Notes: generated from the letters alone by a model not told the origin. A stretch of 64,000 nt of DNA from Gigaspora margarita (GCA_009809945.1 WTPW01001279.1:141239-205238), one strand, 5' to 3'. Counted from the first letter of the stretch, positions 11,311 through 23,305 are shown. Numbers and translations are program-made.

Positions 11311-12397
11311 ATACTAACCTCTAACTCAAACCGCAAAACCCTAATCCTAATTAATTAATTAACTACTAAAACTAATTTAATATATCAGCCTAAATCTAAC
11401 TACAAAGCACTGTTGTATAATGAATCCAACAATAATAATCTGGCACCAAAAAGTGCCAAACACACACAATTGTAACTCTAAAAACAATACTAAAAAGCTT
11501 TACAATTCCTAAAATGGCTCTAATATAGTGTTACAAATCGGACTAAAAAATGCAATCGATTAGTCTATCAAAAAATTTTCTAAAAATTGATTAAAAATCA
11601 ATTACAGCCAACGAATCGATTAATCAGTTAATTGATTAAAAATTAATTATAGCCAACTAATTAATTAATNAATTGATCAGTTAATTGATTAGTAGTCTAA
11701 ATAAACTTATTAGTTTATCAGAACCAACTCAATTAATTAATCAATTAATCAATTTTTGATTTAGAACACAATTTTAATACTACGAAACCAACGATTATAT
11801 AAATAAGAACTCCAGAAGAACCTATCGAAGATGACGAAACAAAGCCCACTGAATACAATATAATGAAGCCCATCAAGTGCAATGGGCATAGACAAAACTT
11901 TAAAGATGACAATGAAATAGATGCTGTAAAACTATCTAAATGTTGAATTCACACAAGCAAACCTTAGCAACAACATGCACAAATTCTACAAAATAAAAAA
12001 AACTCCACACACAATACCAAAGAAACTCATGACAACACTAGAACTGATGAAGTCACACAAGCAAACTTTAGTAATAACATATACAAATCTCATGAAATCA
12101 AATAAACTCCATAGTATAGTACCAAAGAGATGAAAACTCACTAATGACAATACCGATACTAATGAAGTCACACTACTAAGAGCTGACAATACCAAAGTTA
12201 CATAATTATATATGTGAAACTTTAGCAATGACCAGAAAAAGACATTATAGCTCCTATGAATAATATTATTGAAATCGACGAAATTACAATAACAAACAAA
12301 AACTCAAGTAATAAAGGTACCAAGAATGATGATAGTTATACAAAAAAAAAGTTAGTTAACTATACTACAAACAAGTAAAAACACTAGTAGATGTAGC
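11311..12397. other. Low-complexity and degenerate tandem sequence
   Basis: From 11540 to 11760 the words AATTGATTAA and TTAATCAGTTAATTGATT repeat and invert. From about 11800 a plus-strand stretch is open for roughly 50 codons ('EEPIEDDETKPTEYN...'), then degenerates into repeats of ATGAAGTCACACAAGCAAAC at 11940-12200. No family is recognised, and it is treated as repeat-derived. Confidence 0.45.
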
Positions 12398-12693
12398 AGG
12401 ACCCTGGACATCTTTCATATAGATCATAACTGGATTTTGGCCAATTTTGACCTAATTTGCTAAAAATAACAAAATCTATTTGCTTTAATAACTTCTAATT
12501 CAGTGATTAGAATTGAATAAACTTTTTTTTGTTAGATGGCCTCACTAAGAGCTTTATTTTAAACAAATGTTCATTCCAATTGGACCACTGGATGCCAAGA
12601 TAATTGCCAAAAACTATTTTTTGCTTTTTAAATTTTAGGTGTTTTTGCTTAAAAATTTCAAGTATGACCTCTATACTAGATGTCTGGGGTCCT
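12398..12693. mobile_element. MITE family B, copy 3
   Basis: 296 bp, AGGACCC..GGGGTCCT, the inverted relative of 10996-11292 along its whole length. The flanks GATGTAGC and GATATAGT match at 6 of 8 positions, consistent with an aged 8-bp target duplication. Confidence 0.75.
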
Positions 12694-13338
12694 GATATAG
12701 TACTAAATGGCAATACTTGCAATAGCAAAACTTTGAAATATCAACTTCAGAAATAGCAACACTAGTAACAATAATGAAATTTCAAGAACGAAGTCATAGT
12801 AATGGCAACAAAAATAATGGTAACTCCAGAAACGGCTACCTATAAATCTAAAAAAAAAGGTAGTATTATAAAATTTACATAGGCTAAAAAAAACAAAAAA
12901 AAACAATAGTTGGTATAGTTAATCATTATTTGCATAACGATAATCTAATTCTTATCTGACAAACTCATATAATCAGGTTGTTGTTATTTTTTATATATTA
13001 TGATGTAATCATGTTTGTTCAAATTAAAACTCAGCAAGCAATAGTTCAATATATAAAATATATATTTAAAAATTTTATATAATATTTTTTTATACTTATA
13101 CAATAACAACCGGGTTCCAAATGTTCACCAACTCTAATATATTACAAGAAACAATTAATTTTATTTGCACGGTCTTATATATTTTTAATATAAATTTATA
13201 TAGTAAAAAATTTATAGTATAAAGGTATAGTTATCTAAAAAAGTTGTTAAATTGTTACCCTCAAGCAGCAGATTTAGAGTTCAAATTTTACTAGCAATAT
13301 TTTGAAAAATAGATTTGCATTTCAGTAACTACTTCTTG
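12694..13338. other. Intergenic, nothing recognised
   Basis: AT-rich with A runs. Short minus-strand open frames have low-complexity composition and no family resemblance. Confidence 0.5.
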
Positions 13339-13348
13339 TTAATTAGTT

Positions 13349-13828
13349 TTTTTTTTTTTTGTGTGTTAAGGTGAGGTCATGCCTCTGGTCTTTATTGAAT
13401 GTATATTGATCATTACAACATCACTGTACAATCTTTTATATACTATCTACTTAAGCACCAAGACTTGGACTAATTTAACTATGACCTAAACTTACCAAAA
13501 CCTTCCATATTCCCATATATATGGCTGACCTGGATTTGTATATCCCTCTTCAACCAACAATTGGTGTTCACATGTCTGCCACTTTACCCACACTACCTAG
13601 TATCATCACTTCCAATTTGGTATCAGTTGCAAGGTAGGCGCTTTATGCTTCCAAATTGGTGTACCTGAGTCCCCTACTAGCATACTTCTCAGGAGTTTAT
13701 ATCTCAAGCCATGCAGCTGCCTCTACCACATTGGGTAAGTATCTCAAGCCTGCATGCTGCCACAACTAGCTGATTTTTCTGCATCTTCGGGGCCTTGGAT
13801 TTAGCATTCTGAATTCGGTAATGTCTTA
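13349..13828 (-). mobile_element. Poly(A) retroposon (SINE-like)
   Basis: Read on the minus strand, a ~465-bp body ends in ...CATGACCTCACCTTAACACAC followed by a run of A (plus-strand T run 13347-13360). It is bounded by TTAATTAGTT direct repeats (13339-13348 and 13829-13838). The poly(A) tail and target duplications indicate LINE-mediated retroposition. The 3' end resembles that of the element at 58965-60037 (AATAAAGTCATCAAGGCATG). No reading frame, and no clear tRNA-like head is seen. Confidence 0.6.
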
Positions 13829-13838
13829 TTAATTAGTT

Positions 13839-14135
13839 GAGTATATTACTTGTAGTTTTAGTTTACTATTTTAAATAAGAGCATTTAAACATAATTGTAT
13901 TCTATATATAGACAAATTCAAAAAACTAAATAAACAGAAATATGTTAGCAAGTTCTAAATAAGAAGGTAGCAAAGATCTTTGTTGGTACTATCAAAATTA
14001 AAATATTATAAACTAAAGCTAAAGAACCAGACAACAAGATACTTAAGAGTTGGATTTACTAATTTGGTCACTAGAGTTGGACCAAAGAAAAAGAACCTAT
14101 ATTCTAAAAGTAGATATAAAAGAAGGAAAACTATA
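13839..14135. other. Intergenic, nothing recognised
   Basis: AT-rich. The plus-strand open frame that begins at 13980 runs into the following MITE and is not supported as a gene. Confidence 0.4.
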
Positions 14136-14671
14136 CCATATGTGTCTGAAAATAAGCTACCTTTTTTGGATGATTTTGGATACAAAAAATTCGGGGGTAG
14201 CTTATTTTCGGATAAAATCGATTTTTGGTCAATTGCTAATAGTTGTTACATAGTAAAGTCTAAATTCTACTATGTAAATCTGTAATTAGCGCTTAAGTAA
14301 ACTTATTTGGAAGACTAAACTACATCTATACTAAAAGTTTCATCAGAAAGAAGTACTTTTCATTATTTGACTTTTAATTTTTACATTTAACGAATATATT
14401 TTGCTAATAAAATTTTAATCTCTTCGTTGAACGTAAAAATTAAAATCCAATTAATAAAAAGTTCTTCAATTTCATTAAAAATTTCAGAGTAAATGTATTT
14501 TGATCTTCTGAATAAGTTTACTTAAGCGACTTTAATCGATTAGCTTAGTAAATTTTGGACTTTACTATGTAGCAACGTTCATCAATCGTGGGGTAGCTTA
14601 TTTTTGGATCAAAGACGTTTTTATGTTTTTTGACCAAAAGAGGGGGGTAGCTTATTTTCGGCAATATACGG
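14136..14671. mobile_element. MITE family A, copy 3
   Basis: 536 bp between TA dinucleotides, ends CCATATGTGTCTGAAAATAA and the inverted CCGTATATTGCCGAAAATAA. Same interior fold as the other three copies. Confidence 0.8.
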
Positions 14672-14865
14672 TAGTAGTAGAAAAGTGCTGGGAATAAAGC
14701 AAACCTTATAAGAGCAAAAAGTAGGTATTAGTAAAAGAATATAGATAATTATATTTTGCAAGTATTGGTCTAGGACAAGTACTACTTTATCAAGTTTTCT
14801 GCAAAGATAAAGCAATTCTAAAAGCTATAAACTATAGAAAAGGATCTAAAAATCCAAAAATCATA

Positions 14866-16100
14866 CAGTGGCCTACTATATTATTGTGGACACTTTTTAA
14901 AAATTTATACAGAGCTAAATATCTAAGATATTAGCGGTAAGCTAAAAATTAAATTATAAATTTTTTAAATCTATATCTTTTAAATAATAGGCATAGGACA
15001 TGTCCCATTCATTGCTTTCTATAATTATAATTTTTAAAAAATATATGAATTTACTATATAACTTTGAGCTAAGATCTTCTTAAATCTAACTTATTAACTT
15101 AAAATTAAATTTTGCAGGTATATAGAACAAGAAAAGAAGAAAATTTTGAGTCTAAAAACTGCATTAAAATTTTGCTAATTTTGCACTTTTTCAAAATGTA
15201 ACACTGTCAAAACAAATATTTACTAATTTTAAATTAGCAATTATGTGTAAAATTATGCTCTGAACAACTTTACTTAGGCGACGGAAATAGGTTACCTTGT
15301 AAGAAAAATAGGTTATCTATGTACTAAATTTAATAACTAATTTTCTAAATTTTAATATAGTTTTCATAGTAACTAGAATTACTAAATATAGGGATCGGTT
15401 AAAGCCAGGTCTGTTTACATATTGATCTATACATTGCATAAGTTCCATTCTTGATATCTATGTAGCTTGCTAACCTTAACTGTATCAAAAAAACTAACCC
15501 TAACGAACCTGGCTTTAATGGTTCCCTAAATATAGTAATATATAATCTTAAATTTTTTATTTAATAAACTAGCAATTTTTTTTAAATAAAGTTATTTAGT
15601 ATAACAAATTGCATATATCTTAAAAATTTTATAATTTTTTAAAATATATTTATTTAATTACTATATATAGTAATAAAATTACTATATTTAGTAATTAATG
15701 TATTTTTGAATTAAAAATTGTATTACTATATTTAGAAATAATAACTATATTAAAATTTTTTAAAATTTTATAAAAATTTAAGATTATATGTAATTTGTTA
15801 TACTGAATAATTTAAGCTTATTTTTGAAATCTAATTAGCTTAATAAAAAATTAATTTTTGCTATACAGTTATTATTTTAATTAATTTTGTACAACAATAA
15901 AAACTGGTCAAATATAAAAATCTAATATTTTACTTAAACTTAATTATTTTAAAAACTGTAATATAATGTTTTTTAAACTTTTTTTATTTAAAATATATAG
16001 ATTTAAAGAATTTATAATTTAATTTTTTAGCTTAATAACTTAAATTTTTAGCTCTGTATAAATTTTTAAAAAGTGTTTACAATAATATGGTAGGCCACTG
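14866..16100. mobile_element. Non-autonomous Tc1/mariner-like element
   Basis: 1235 bp with ~50-bp inverted ends that begin CAGTGGCCTACTATATTATT and run through AAAAATTTATACAGAGCT, flanked by TA on both sides. CAGTG ends and a TA target site are characteristic of Tc1/mariner. No transposase frame survives; the interior is AT-rich filler plus a nested MITE at 15391-15526. An eroded relative of one end is visible near 61010-61075. Confidence 0.75.
15391..15526. mobile_element. Small MITE nested in the Tc1-like element
   Basis: 136 bp, ends GGGATCGGTTAAAGCC and inverted GGCTTTAATGGTTCCC, with a perfect 8-bp duplication TAAATATA (15383-15390 and 15527-15534). It carries a telomere-like CTAACCCTAAC word. 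The 8-bp duplication points to a hAT-type transposase. Confidence 0.8.
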
Positions 16101-16495
16101 TATATATACTATAAATACCTGGTAAAGTAGTTAAGATTGGTTAGAAAGTAGCAGGTTAGAAAGTTTAAATAGACAATACTAGTATATATATTGCAGACAT
16201 AGCAGCTAGTATAGAATTTTAAAGTAGCTACTTAAATAGAGACCCAAATATTGCAGGTATAACTAGTTGCACTTTTATCTATATATAATTTCTGATAAAT
16301 AAACCTAAATAAACTCTATGCCCCAAGTAGGCACTTTGAAAAATTTATAGTATGACATCTTGATAAACTAATATACATATATATAATACATATATATATA
16401 TATATTTTTTTATTTTAGCAGTTATACTACAACTTTATTTTATATAATTTGTAACTTCAGTACAGCATATGTTAGTCTACTCTAGATTGACAAGA
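16101..16495. other. Intergenic, nothing recognised
   Basis: AT-rich with a (TA)n tract at 16376-16402. Confidence 0.5.
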
Positions 16496-16707
16496 TTAAA
16501 GTGTAGGGATGTTAAGTGGTTCGTTCAGTTCAGTTTTGGTTCAGTCCCATATAGTTCAAAGAAAAAAATGAACTGAACTGAAGTTTATAAACTTCAGTTC
16601 AATTTTAAAGTTTAAACTTGAGTTCATAAACTTAAAGTATGAACCTGAGGTTAACTTTGAAGTTCAAACTCTAGTTCATGAACCTAAGTTCACTAGAGCT
16701 ATTATCC

Positions 16708-16771
16708 GTAAGAAAAAATTATCTAGGCAGGTCAGATATTGTCTGACCTGCCTGGATAATTATTTTCTTAC
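16708..16771. repeat. Short hairpin inside the hAT
   Basis: Two ~30-bp arms around ATCTAGGCAGGTCAGATA and its complement, separated by a few bases. Could be a tiny MITE or a sub-terminal structure of the hAT. Confidence 0.7.
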
Positions 16772-16821
16772 TTAGTCACGATAAATGTTAGATTTATAGT
16801 TGTTTAGACGAAACCTCGAAG

Positions 16822-18655
16822 CTTCATGCTAACAAAACTACGTACGGCATCATAACTTGCTGTACAATAGGATCATATAATTTTGCTATAACTTTGCATC
16901 TACGTGCAGTGCTACGTATTATTGGCTCATGACCAATTAATTTATTAATCAAATCAGAATAATCCAAGAAATCTAATATATCTTGCTCTTTAATTCGATA
17001 AATGGTTCATAGTTAACTTCGACTACCTTGGCAAAAAAATCCTATTAAACTAGACTAAATAGCATAAAAAAATATTATTAATAATTATTTATTTAAGTTT
17101 ATCAAGTGATGATTTTATCGAACGATTAAATGATTTCAGAAATAAAGTTAATAACCTTACCACATCCAGCTTCTCCCATAACAAGAACAGGAACATTTAC
17201 ACATACTCTTAACAGTATTAATGCCATTTTTATTATATCAGCTAAATAGTGCATACAGTGGAAGATCAAGAGGATACATTGTTCGACGTGCTAAACACTC
17301 AAGCCTAATAATAAATTAGATGCCATTCGATTATAATCTTCTAATTCCCATTTGTTTGGGCCAGCCATACATGACTTTGAAGAAATTTTTTAACATTATC
17401 AGGCACCTTATCTTTTTTGCTGTACAAAGCACATATAGAGACTGGAGATGCATCCCACAGAACTATTTCGAATTTGGCATCATACCGTTATACAAGATCC
17501 GGGGTCTGTTGTACAGACATTAGTCTGATAATCGGGGAGTTTTTATGCAGGTGGGGGCTTTTATACATGGGGGTCTAGTAACACAACGCAAATAAAAAAT
17601 TGTATTTTGACGAAGTTGGTTAAATAAATAAATACTATCCATGTTACGTATTATGATTACGTCAGAATGTATTAAAAACATTTAAAAATATTTTTTTCTA
17701 TCCAGTACGATATTTTTAAAAAAATTAAACTAAACAGAACTCGAGATTCGAGTTTTGTAATAATTAGAANNNNNNNNNNNNNNNNNNNNNNNNNNNNNNN
17801 NNNNNNNNNNNNNNNNNNNNNNNNNNNNNNNNNNNNNNNNNNNNNNNNNNNNNNNNNNNNNNNNNNNNNNNNNNNNNNNNNNNNNNNNNNNNNNNNNNNN
17901 NNNNNNNNNNNNNNNNNNNNNNNNNNNNNNNNNNNNNNNNNNNNNNNNNNNNNNNNNNNNNNNNNNNNNNNNNNNNNNNNNNNNNNNNNNNNNNNNNNNN
18001 NNNNNNNNNNNNNNNNNNNNNNNNNNNNNNNNNNNNNNNNNNNNNNNNNNNNNNNNNNNNNNNNNNNNNNNNNNNNNNNNNNNNNNNNNNNNNNNNNNNN
18101 NNNNNNNNNNNNNNNNNNNNNNNNTTCTAATTATTACAAAACTCGAATCTCGAGTTCTGTTATTTATTTCTATGTTTTTTATTTATTTACTTCTATAATT
18201 ATCATATTCGGGTTATATTATATAAGATGAGTATAACAAATATTATTAATCTTTATCTGGTATGCCATTTTAAATTCATAAATATCGATACTTACTAATT
18301 TAACTATTACCGGTAGTATTTTAATATACCCGGGTCTTTTAATCTACCTGTTCTCTATATTATACCTGGGTCTTTTAATTATTGTTTCTTACAGTATACA
18401 CGGATCTACTACATTCCACCAAAATCTTTATCTATATTACAGACCCGGGTCTGATTCATAGTGGGTCTACTATTTCGGGGGATCTTGTATATGAACTTAT
18501 ACGGTAATCATCAGATGTTAACTGTGCTGCTTTAGCTTTTACAGATTTGGTCGCAAAATCTTTAGAAACATCGATCAATGTATTAACCAATGTTGTTCTT
18601 AGTGTCATTTTTAATCATCAGTTTTAAATTCTCTACAGTAAATAAGCACTTGACA
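16822..18655 (-). pseudogene. RNF213-like AAA+ ATPase gene fragment carried in the hAT
   Basis: Minus-strand pieces, in order: a stretch from 18608 reading 'NTLIDVSKDFATKSVKAKAA', then 'ALYSKKDKVPDNVKKFLQS' (about 17380-17450), 'WELEDYNRMASN', 'LARRTMYPLDLPLYAL', and a Walker A loop 'VPVLVMGEAGCGK' (about 17157-17200). This order matches RNF213-type giant E3 ligase/AAA+ ATPases that are expanded in Glomeromycotina. A GTAAGG splice donor may follow the Walker A. A further open piece, 'EQDILDFLDYSDLINKLIG' (about 16930-16990), continues to a stop at 16822. Single-base frame changes separate the pieces and another element splits the fragment. It lies wholly within the hAT ends, so it is probably a captured host segment. 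Confidence 0.6.
17493..18487. mobile_element. TA-flanked element splitting the RNF213-like fragment, with gap
   Basis: Inverted ends CAAGATCC with TA on both sides interrupt the RNF213-like reading between 'YRISSYT' and the next segment. The interior has GGGTCTG-rich sub-ends. A 355-base run of N (17770-18124) is flanked by perfect 37-bp inverted arms (17733-17769 and 18125-18161, containing ACTCGAGATTCGAGTTTTG). The total length is therefore uncertain. No reading frame is visible. Confidence 0.65.
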
Positions 18656-19007
18656 AAAGGATAGTAAGTTGATTTGCGAGTAAGTTACAAGTTATTTAAT
18701 TATATATTTATAAAGCAACGATAACTCTTTTATTCAAATTTATTAATATTGATATTATTGCATTATATTCAGGTATTATTTTCAAATTAGCAAATTGTTA
18801 ATGAATGCACAAACAGATATGTAGAATTATGCAACAAAATAAAAGAAAACATATTGATTAGAACAAGCTAGCCGCAGAGCTTATTACCCAACTAAAATAG
18901 TAAACCAAAATTATCAAAAAAAAAAGTTGCGGTCTAAAAAACAAAAATATGCAAAAAAATTGGTTTGTGCTTCGTAATTATCAACAAGTTTAACTAAAAA
19001 GACTTGT
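18656..19007. other. hAT interior, nothing recognised
   Basis: AT-rich spacer between the RNF213-like fragment and the transposase 3' end. Confidence 0.5.
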
Positions 19008-21114
19008 TTAAGAAAACTGATTTCCACTACTACTCCAATTATTAACCATTCCTGCTTCGTACCATGTTTTAAGACAAAGGCTTGCGCGTGCTTTTTCTGC
19101 ATCTATACGATTTCGTGTTTCACTTATAGTATGTTTAGCAACTGAAAAAATCTGTTCACTAGTTACACTAGTTGCTTGAACGATCAAATAATCACGTGCC
19201 ATTCGAGCGAGAGGCATCCAACGTGAATATGAAGACTTCGCCTTCCAATAAGTAAGAACATTTACTTTTCTTCGGGTGCATTAAGATACTCATCCAATAC
19301 ATCATTATGTAATGTAAAACTACTACAACGCATTTGCTTAATTTGTCATCTAAAATAGTCACGTGCAGATGTTGTTTCAGTTTGAGTTTCAGCTTGTAAT
19401 GTAGTATTTTCTTCCGCTGGTAAATAAGTTTGATATGTTAATCGAATTTTGCGAAGTGCATCATCTCTCTGAGTACTATATTCAAATGTTGTAAATTTGG
19501 TCGATGGGTCAAGAAGAACTGCTTCGTGAAAATATGTTTGCAATTCATTCCAATAATGATCAATTTTTCTACTAATTTTTTTTGCAATTTGACCTTTAAT
19601 TGTATCTTCTTCAATCTGAGAATCATCCAGAACTTCTATAATTACGTAAAAAACTGTTCTTAAGTCCCCAAGTGTCGGATGGCTTGAAGAAGAAAGAAGT
19701 TTAGTTGCTTCATATATTGGTTCCAAAAGTTCCATGATCGACTATAAGACAAATTTTATATAAATATATAAGTTATTATTTACATATAATATAATACTAA
19801 AAAAAAACTTACACTTATTTGTTCCCAATCATTATCGGTTAGATATAAGTGTCTAAGCTCAGGTAATGAAGCCACCAAAATATCAGTCATTTCTCGGATT
19901 CGACAAAGTTTCTTGAGCATTAGATATGTCGAATTCCATCTGGTATCGACATCCAGATCTGGTACAAGAAATTGTTTATTTTTCATCATAAACACCCTTT
20001 TTAGTTCTTCGAAGCTAGGCTGAGAGCGGCGAATATGACTAGTAAAGTCACGAGCTTTTTTTACAGACTTATCAAGAACCGAAAGTCCTTCTTTAACAGC
20101 GAGATTCAAAATATGAGAGGCACATCTAATTCTACAAAAATTTGTATTATTATAACGTGATTCAAGTAGGCTTGCTAAATGACGACCACATGCATCCATA
20201 TTCGCGGCATTGTCCATAGTTAAAGACAACAACTGTTTACCCAGCCCAAAATACTCTACTTGCTCTATTATATTTTCGGCAATAAAAATTCCAGTATGCC
20301 GTTCATGTAAAGGAACTAAATCGAGGAGAATACGTTGCATACACCAATTATTGTCTATCCAATGTAATGTAATAGAAAGGTAAGCCTGGTTGGTACAAGT
20401 AGACCAAGTATCAACAGTCATTGCAACCTTACGATCGAAGTTTTGAAAAAAACTGCATAATTGTGCTCGTTCTTGCTCATATATGCGTAAAATATGGTCA
20501 GAAATTGTCTGTCTTGATGGCACTTTAAATCATGGATCAAGTGCTAAAATTAATTTGCAAAAATCTTCATTTTCTACAACCTGGAAAGCCTGTTGATCAC
20601 AAATGATCCAACGAATAAGAAGTCCATTGAGTCGTTTAACTTTTCTTTCATCGCGAGAACCATAAGGTTCAACATTTCGCACTCCTAATGTTGACTGAAG
20701 TCTATCATAGTCTCCTTTATGGTGAGTTTCAAAATGGCGTTTAATTGTGCTGATTCCAGTGGTTTTACTATACCGGGTGTGACATAAATTGCAAAAAGCA
20801 AACTTCTTGTCTGCAGACCAGCTAAAATAGGTCCAGAGAGGATGTATAGTTCTTGGTCATTTCAGAGAACGTTGTTCTTGTTCTTCTGAGTACTGTTCAT
20901 GTTCTTCAGTAGCTTGTTCTTGCTCTTCATTATTAGTTTCTTCTACACCTCTAGCACTAGTTTCTGCTACGTCTCCAGCACTTGTTTCTGTTACTGCCCG
21001 ATTATCTAGACATAAGTCTACAATAGACAAAGAGTCATCATCATCAGAAACGGGTACGGGTGTAGAATTTTCTTGAGAAAGGTTATTGTTCATATTTTCA
21101 AGATCAAGATTCAT
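19008..21114 (-). pseudogene. hAT transposase (BED finger), decayed
   Basis: Cut-and-paste transposase, nuclear. Order on the minus strand: an acidic Glu-rich N-terminus (start probably the ATG at 21112-21114, 'MNLDLENMNNN'); a BED zinc finger (about 20720-20830, C-x2-C in 'FCNLCHTRY', then 'RHFETHH'); the RNase H-like core (19813-20523, 'VAMTVDTWSTCTNQAYLSI', 'DNAANMDACGRHLA'); and the C-terminal dimerisation domain (19008-19217, 'PLARMARDYLIVQATSVTSE'). A 71-bp intron, GTAAGT..TTATAG, lies at 19742-19812. Three in-frame TGA codons (20857-20859, 20530-20532, 19346-19348) sit where CGA arginine codons are likely, and an A-run near 19265 has lost a base. Not functional; family certain. Confidence 0.9.
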
Positions 21115-22292
21115 TTGGGAGATTTTACCTTGTGAATTTTTCTTATTTATATGTAGGAAAAAAAAAATTTTAAAACGAAAGTTTTCAAGCCTTAAGAAGA
21201 AATAGTAGTGCATGTGCAAAAAAACAATAATCTCCAATGCCAAATTAAGAAGAATAACATTCTAGACATCCGAATGAAAAAAAATTTTTTTTTTAAAGTG
21301 CTTATATTTAAAATATCAAATAAATCTCGTCAACAATCTCGGGTTGAATAAAAAAAAAAAAAAATCGAATACTATACACATTTTGCATAAAAAAAAGGAT
21401 AAATTTGCTTTTAAGATCAGGAGGTAAATTGAAAAAATTTTTTTTGCTTGTAAAGGTAATTGTGCATATAGACATACGGATAGTGTAATGCACAACACTT
21501 TTTTTTTTTAAAAGAATGCCAGAATATAAGCCACCAGTAAATTAAAATATGCTAGGAGCCTTGTATGTACATAGTCGATAGATAGGGTGACAGACAAAGC
21601 TTTTAAGGTCAGGGGTTTATAGAAGGAAGAAGTAAATCGAAAATTTTTTTTTTTGCTTTTAAAGGTAATTGTGCATATAGACATACGAATAGTATAATGC
21701 ACAACACATTGTTTTTTAAAAATATAAGTGCTAGGAGCCTTGTGACAGACAAAACAGTAAGAACTAGGGGCCTTTTTATACGTTATTGCTCTTTTACAAT
21801 AATGTGACTATTGATACTAATGCGGTATGTGCTAATTCCAAATGAGTATATGTAAAATGTGAATTTAGCGTATTAAGATGTATTTCTAATAGAATACAAA
21901 GAAATGATTGTTCTGATTTTTGTTTTAAGAAATATGCTTTGTGAACAGTTTGTTGAAATGACACTCGAAAACTCAAATGCATATGCACTAACTTGGAAAT
22001 ATAAAATATGGTTGACAGATTGTCTTTCTAAGCATGCATATTTGATATGCCGTATTACAAATTTACTTTATCGTATGTATTACGATTTTGTTATAACCGG
22101 GTTCATATAAATTGAGTTTTCAAACCAGTTTTATAAGCTAAGTTTATAAACTAGGTTTATAAATCAGGTTTATAAACTAGTTTATAAAACTGGGTCAAGA
22201 ACTTGTCGTTAATTTTTCTTTGAATGAACGGCTAAAAAGAGTAGTTTGAACCAGGTTCGGACCCGGTTCATTTGAACGACTTAACATCCCTA
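21115..22292. repeat. hAT 5' region with local duplications
   Basis: Upstream of the transposase. A ~100-bp segment containing GTAATTGTGCATATAGACAT and ATAATGCACAACAC occurs at 21400-21500 and again at 21595-21710, and TGCTAGGAGCCTTGT occurs twice (21550, 21728). The right end (22090-22290) has GTTTATAAACTAGG repeats, likely sub-terminal transposase sites. The open frames here are shadows of these repeats. Confidence 0.65.
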
Positions 22293-22300
22293 TTAAAGTG

Positions 22301-22651
22301 CAACCCACTTAGGTGTCATTAAAGATTCTTAAATATAACCTGCTATATCAAACTATTTTCTTATCATAGTCCTTATCTTGAAGTATCCAAATTACTAATT
22401 AAATGTTTGCTACTTATTATAACTACCTACTTTTTAACCCTCTTCTTCTAACTTCTCAAATAGCAGGATTCTATTAGAAGAAAAAACAAATAATGAAAAT
22501 AAAAGAAAGTAAAAAAGGATGAATAACTATACTATCTAAACGAATAACCAAAATATAACAAAAGGTAAAATATAAAAAAGAAGAAAAAGAAAACAAAAAG
22601 TAAATAGCTATGATAATACATTTACGTTTATACCCAATGGTAAAATTATAT
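22301..22651. other. Intergenic, nothing recognised
   Basis: AT-rich with purine-rich A/G stretches at 22470-22600. Confidence 0.4.
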
Positions 22652-23305
22652 CCCTTAATTTGTTATGCAGACATATTTGCCTGTATAAATTTTAAATTTT
22701 TAAATTTTTTAAATTAAACTTTAAATATTAATTTTAGCTATATACTTTCTAAGTAAAAAATATAATATTAGTTTTGTTTTATCAACTTTATTATAAAAAT
22801 TTTTTAAAATTATTAAAAAACTTTGGTATAATAAAAGTTTAAAGTTTTTGTTTTGGAACTTTTACTATAGAATTTTTTTTTTAGGTTTTCTCAAATTTTA
22901 TATGTCTCTGTCTATAAAAAAATTTTTACTTCTAATACAAGTCTTAATTTTTACAAGTAAATTACTTAAAGTGCAATAATAAAAGTTGTAATCCTTTATA
23001 TAAACTACAATATTGTATTAGAAACTATATTTTTAAAACCAATATTTAAAGAATTCGCCAAAATATTGTAAATTATTTTTTTGGTTAAAAAATTTTTTTA
23101 AAATTCAATATTTTTAGCTTATAAGCAACATAAACTTTTTGTNTNATAATATAAAATTAAATAATTCAAAAATATAATNNTTGTTTTNAAATATTATCAT
23201 ANCAAATTTTATTTAAATATTTTAAATNATTAAAAAAGTAGATCAGAGATATATTTATAGTAATTATGCAGGCAAATTTGTCTGCAAACTTTTACAAACT
23301 AAGGG
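22652..23305. mobile_element. MITE family C (CCCTTAA ends), copy 1
   Basis: 654 bp, ends CCCTTAATTTGT and inverted CCCTTAGTTTGT, each followed inward by a GCAGACA-A-TTTGCCTG word. It is flanked by AT on both sides. The interior is almost pure A/T with a few uncalled bases. The related copy at 28475-42120 is split by the Polinton-like element. Confidence 0.75.

Larger units (their letters stand above)
16504..22292 (-). mobile_element. hAT DNA transposon, complete by its ends
   Basis: Inverted ends TAGGGATGTTAAGTGGTTC and (inverted) TAGGGATGTTAAGTCGTTC, flanked by a perfect 8-bp target duplication TTAAAGTG (16496-16503 and 22293-22300), which defines 5789 bp. Sub-terminal regions at both sides are rich in short repeats (AAACTTCAGTTC, GTTTATAAACTAG), the usual transposase-binding zones of hAT elements. 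It holds a decayed transposase on the minus strand (19008-21114), a decayed RNF213-like gene fragment (16822-18655), an inner element with a sequence gap (17493-18487) and a small hairpin (16708-16771). Confidence 0.9.

Noticed and set aside
13980-14285. 101-codon plus-strand frame
   Set aside because: Its second half is MITE family A sequence and the first half is low-complexity Lys/Tyr-rich; no homology recognised.
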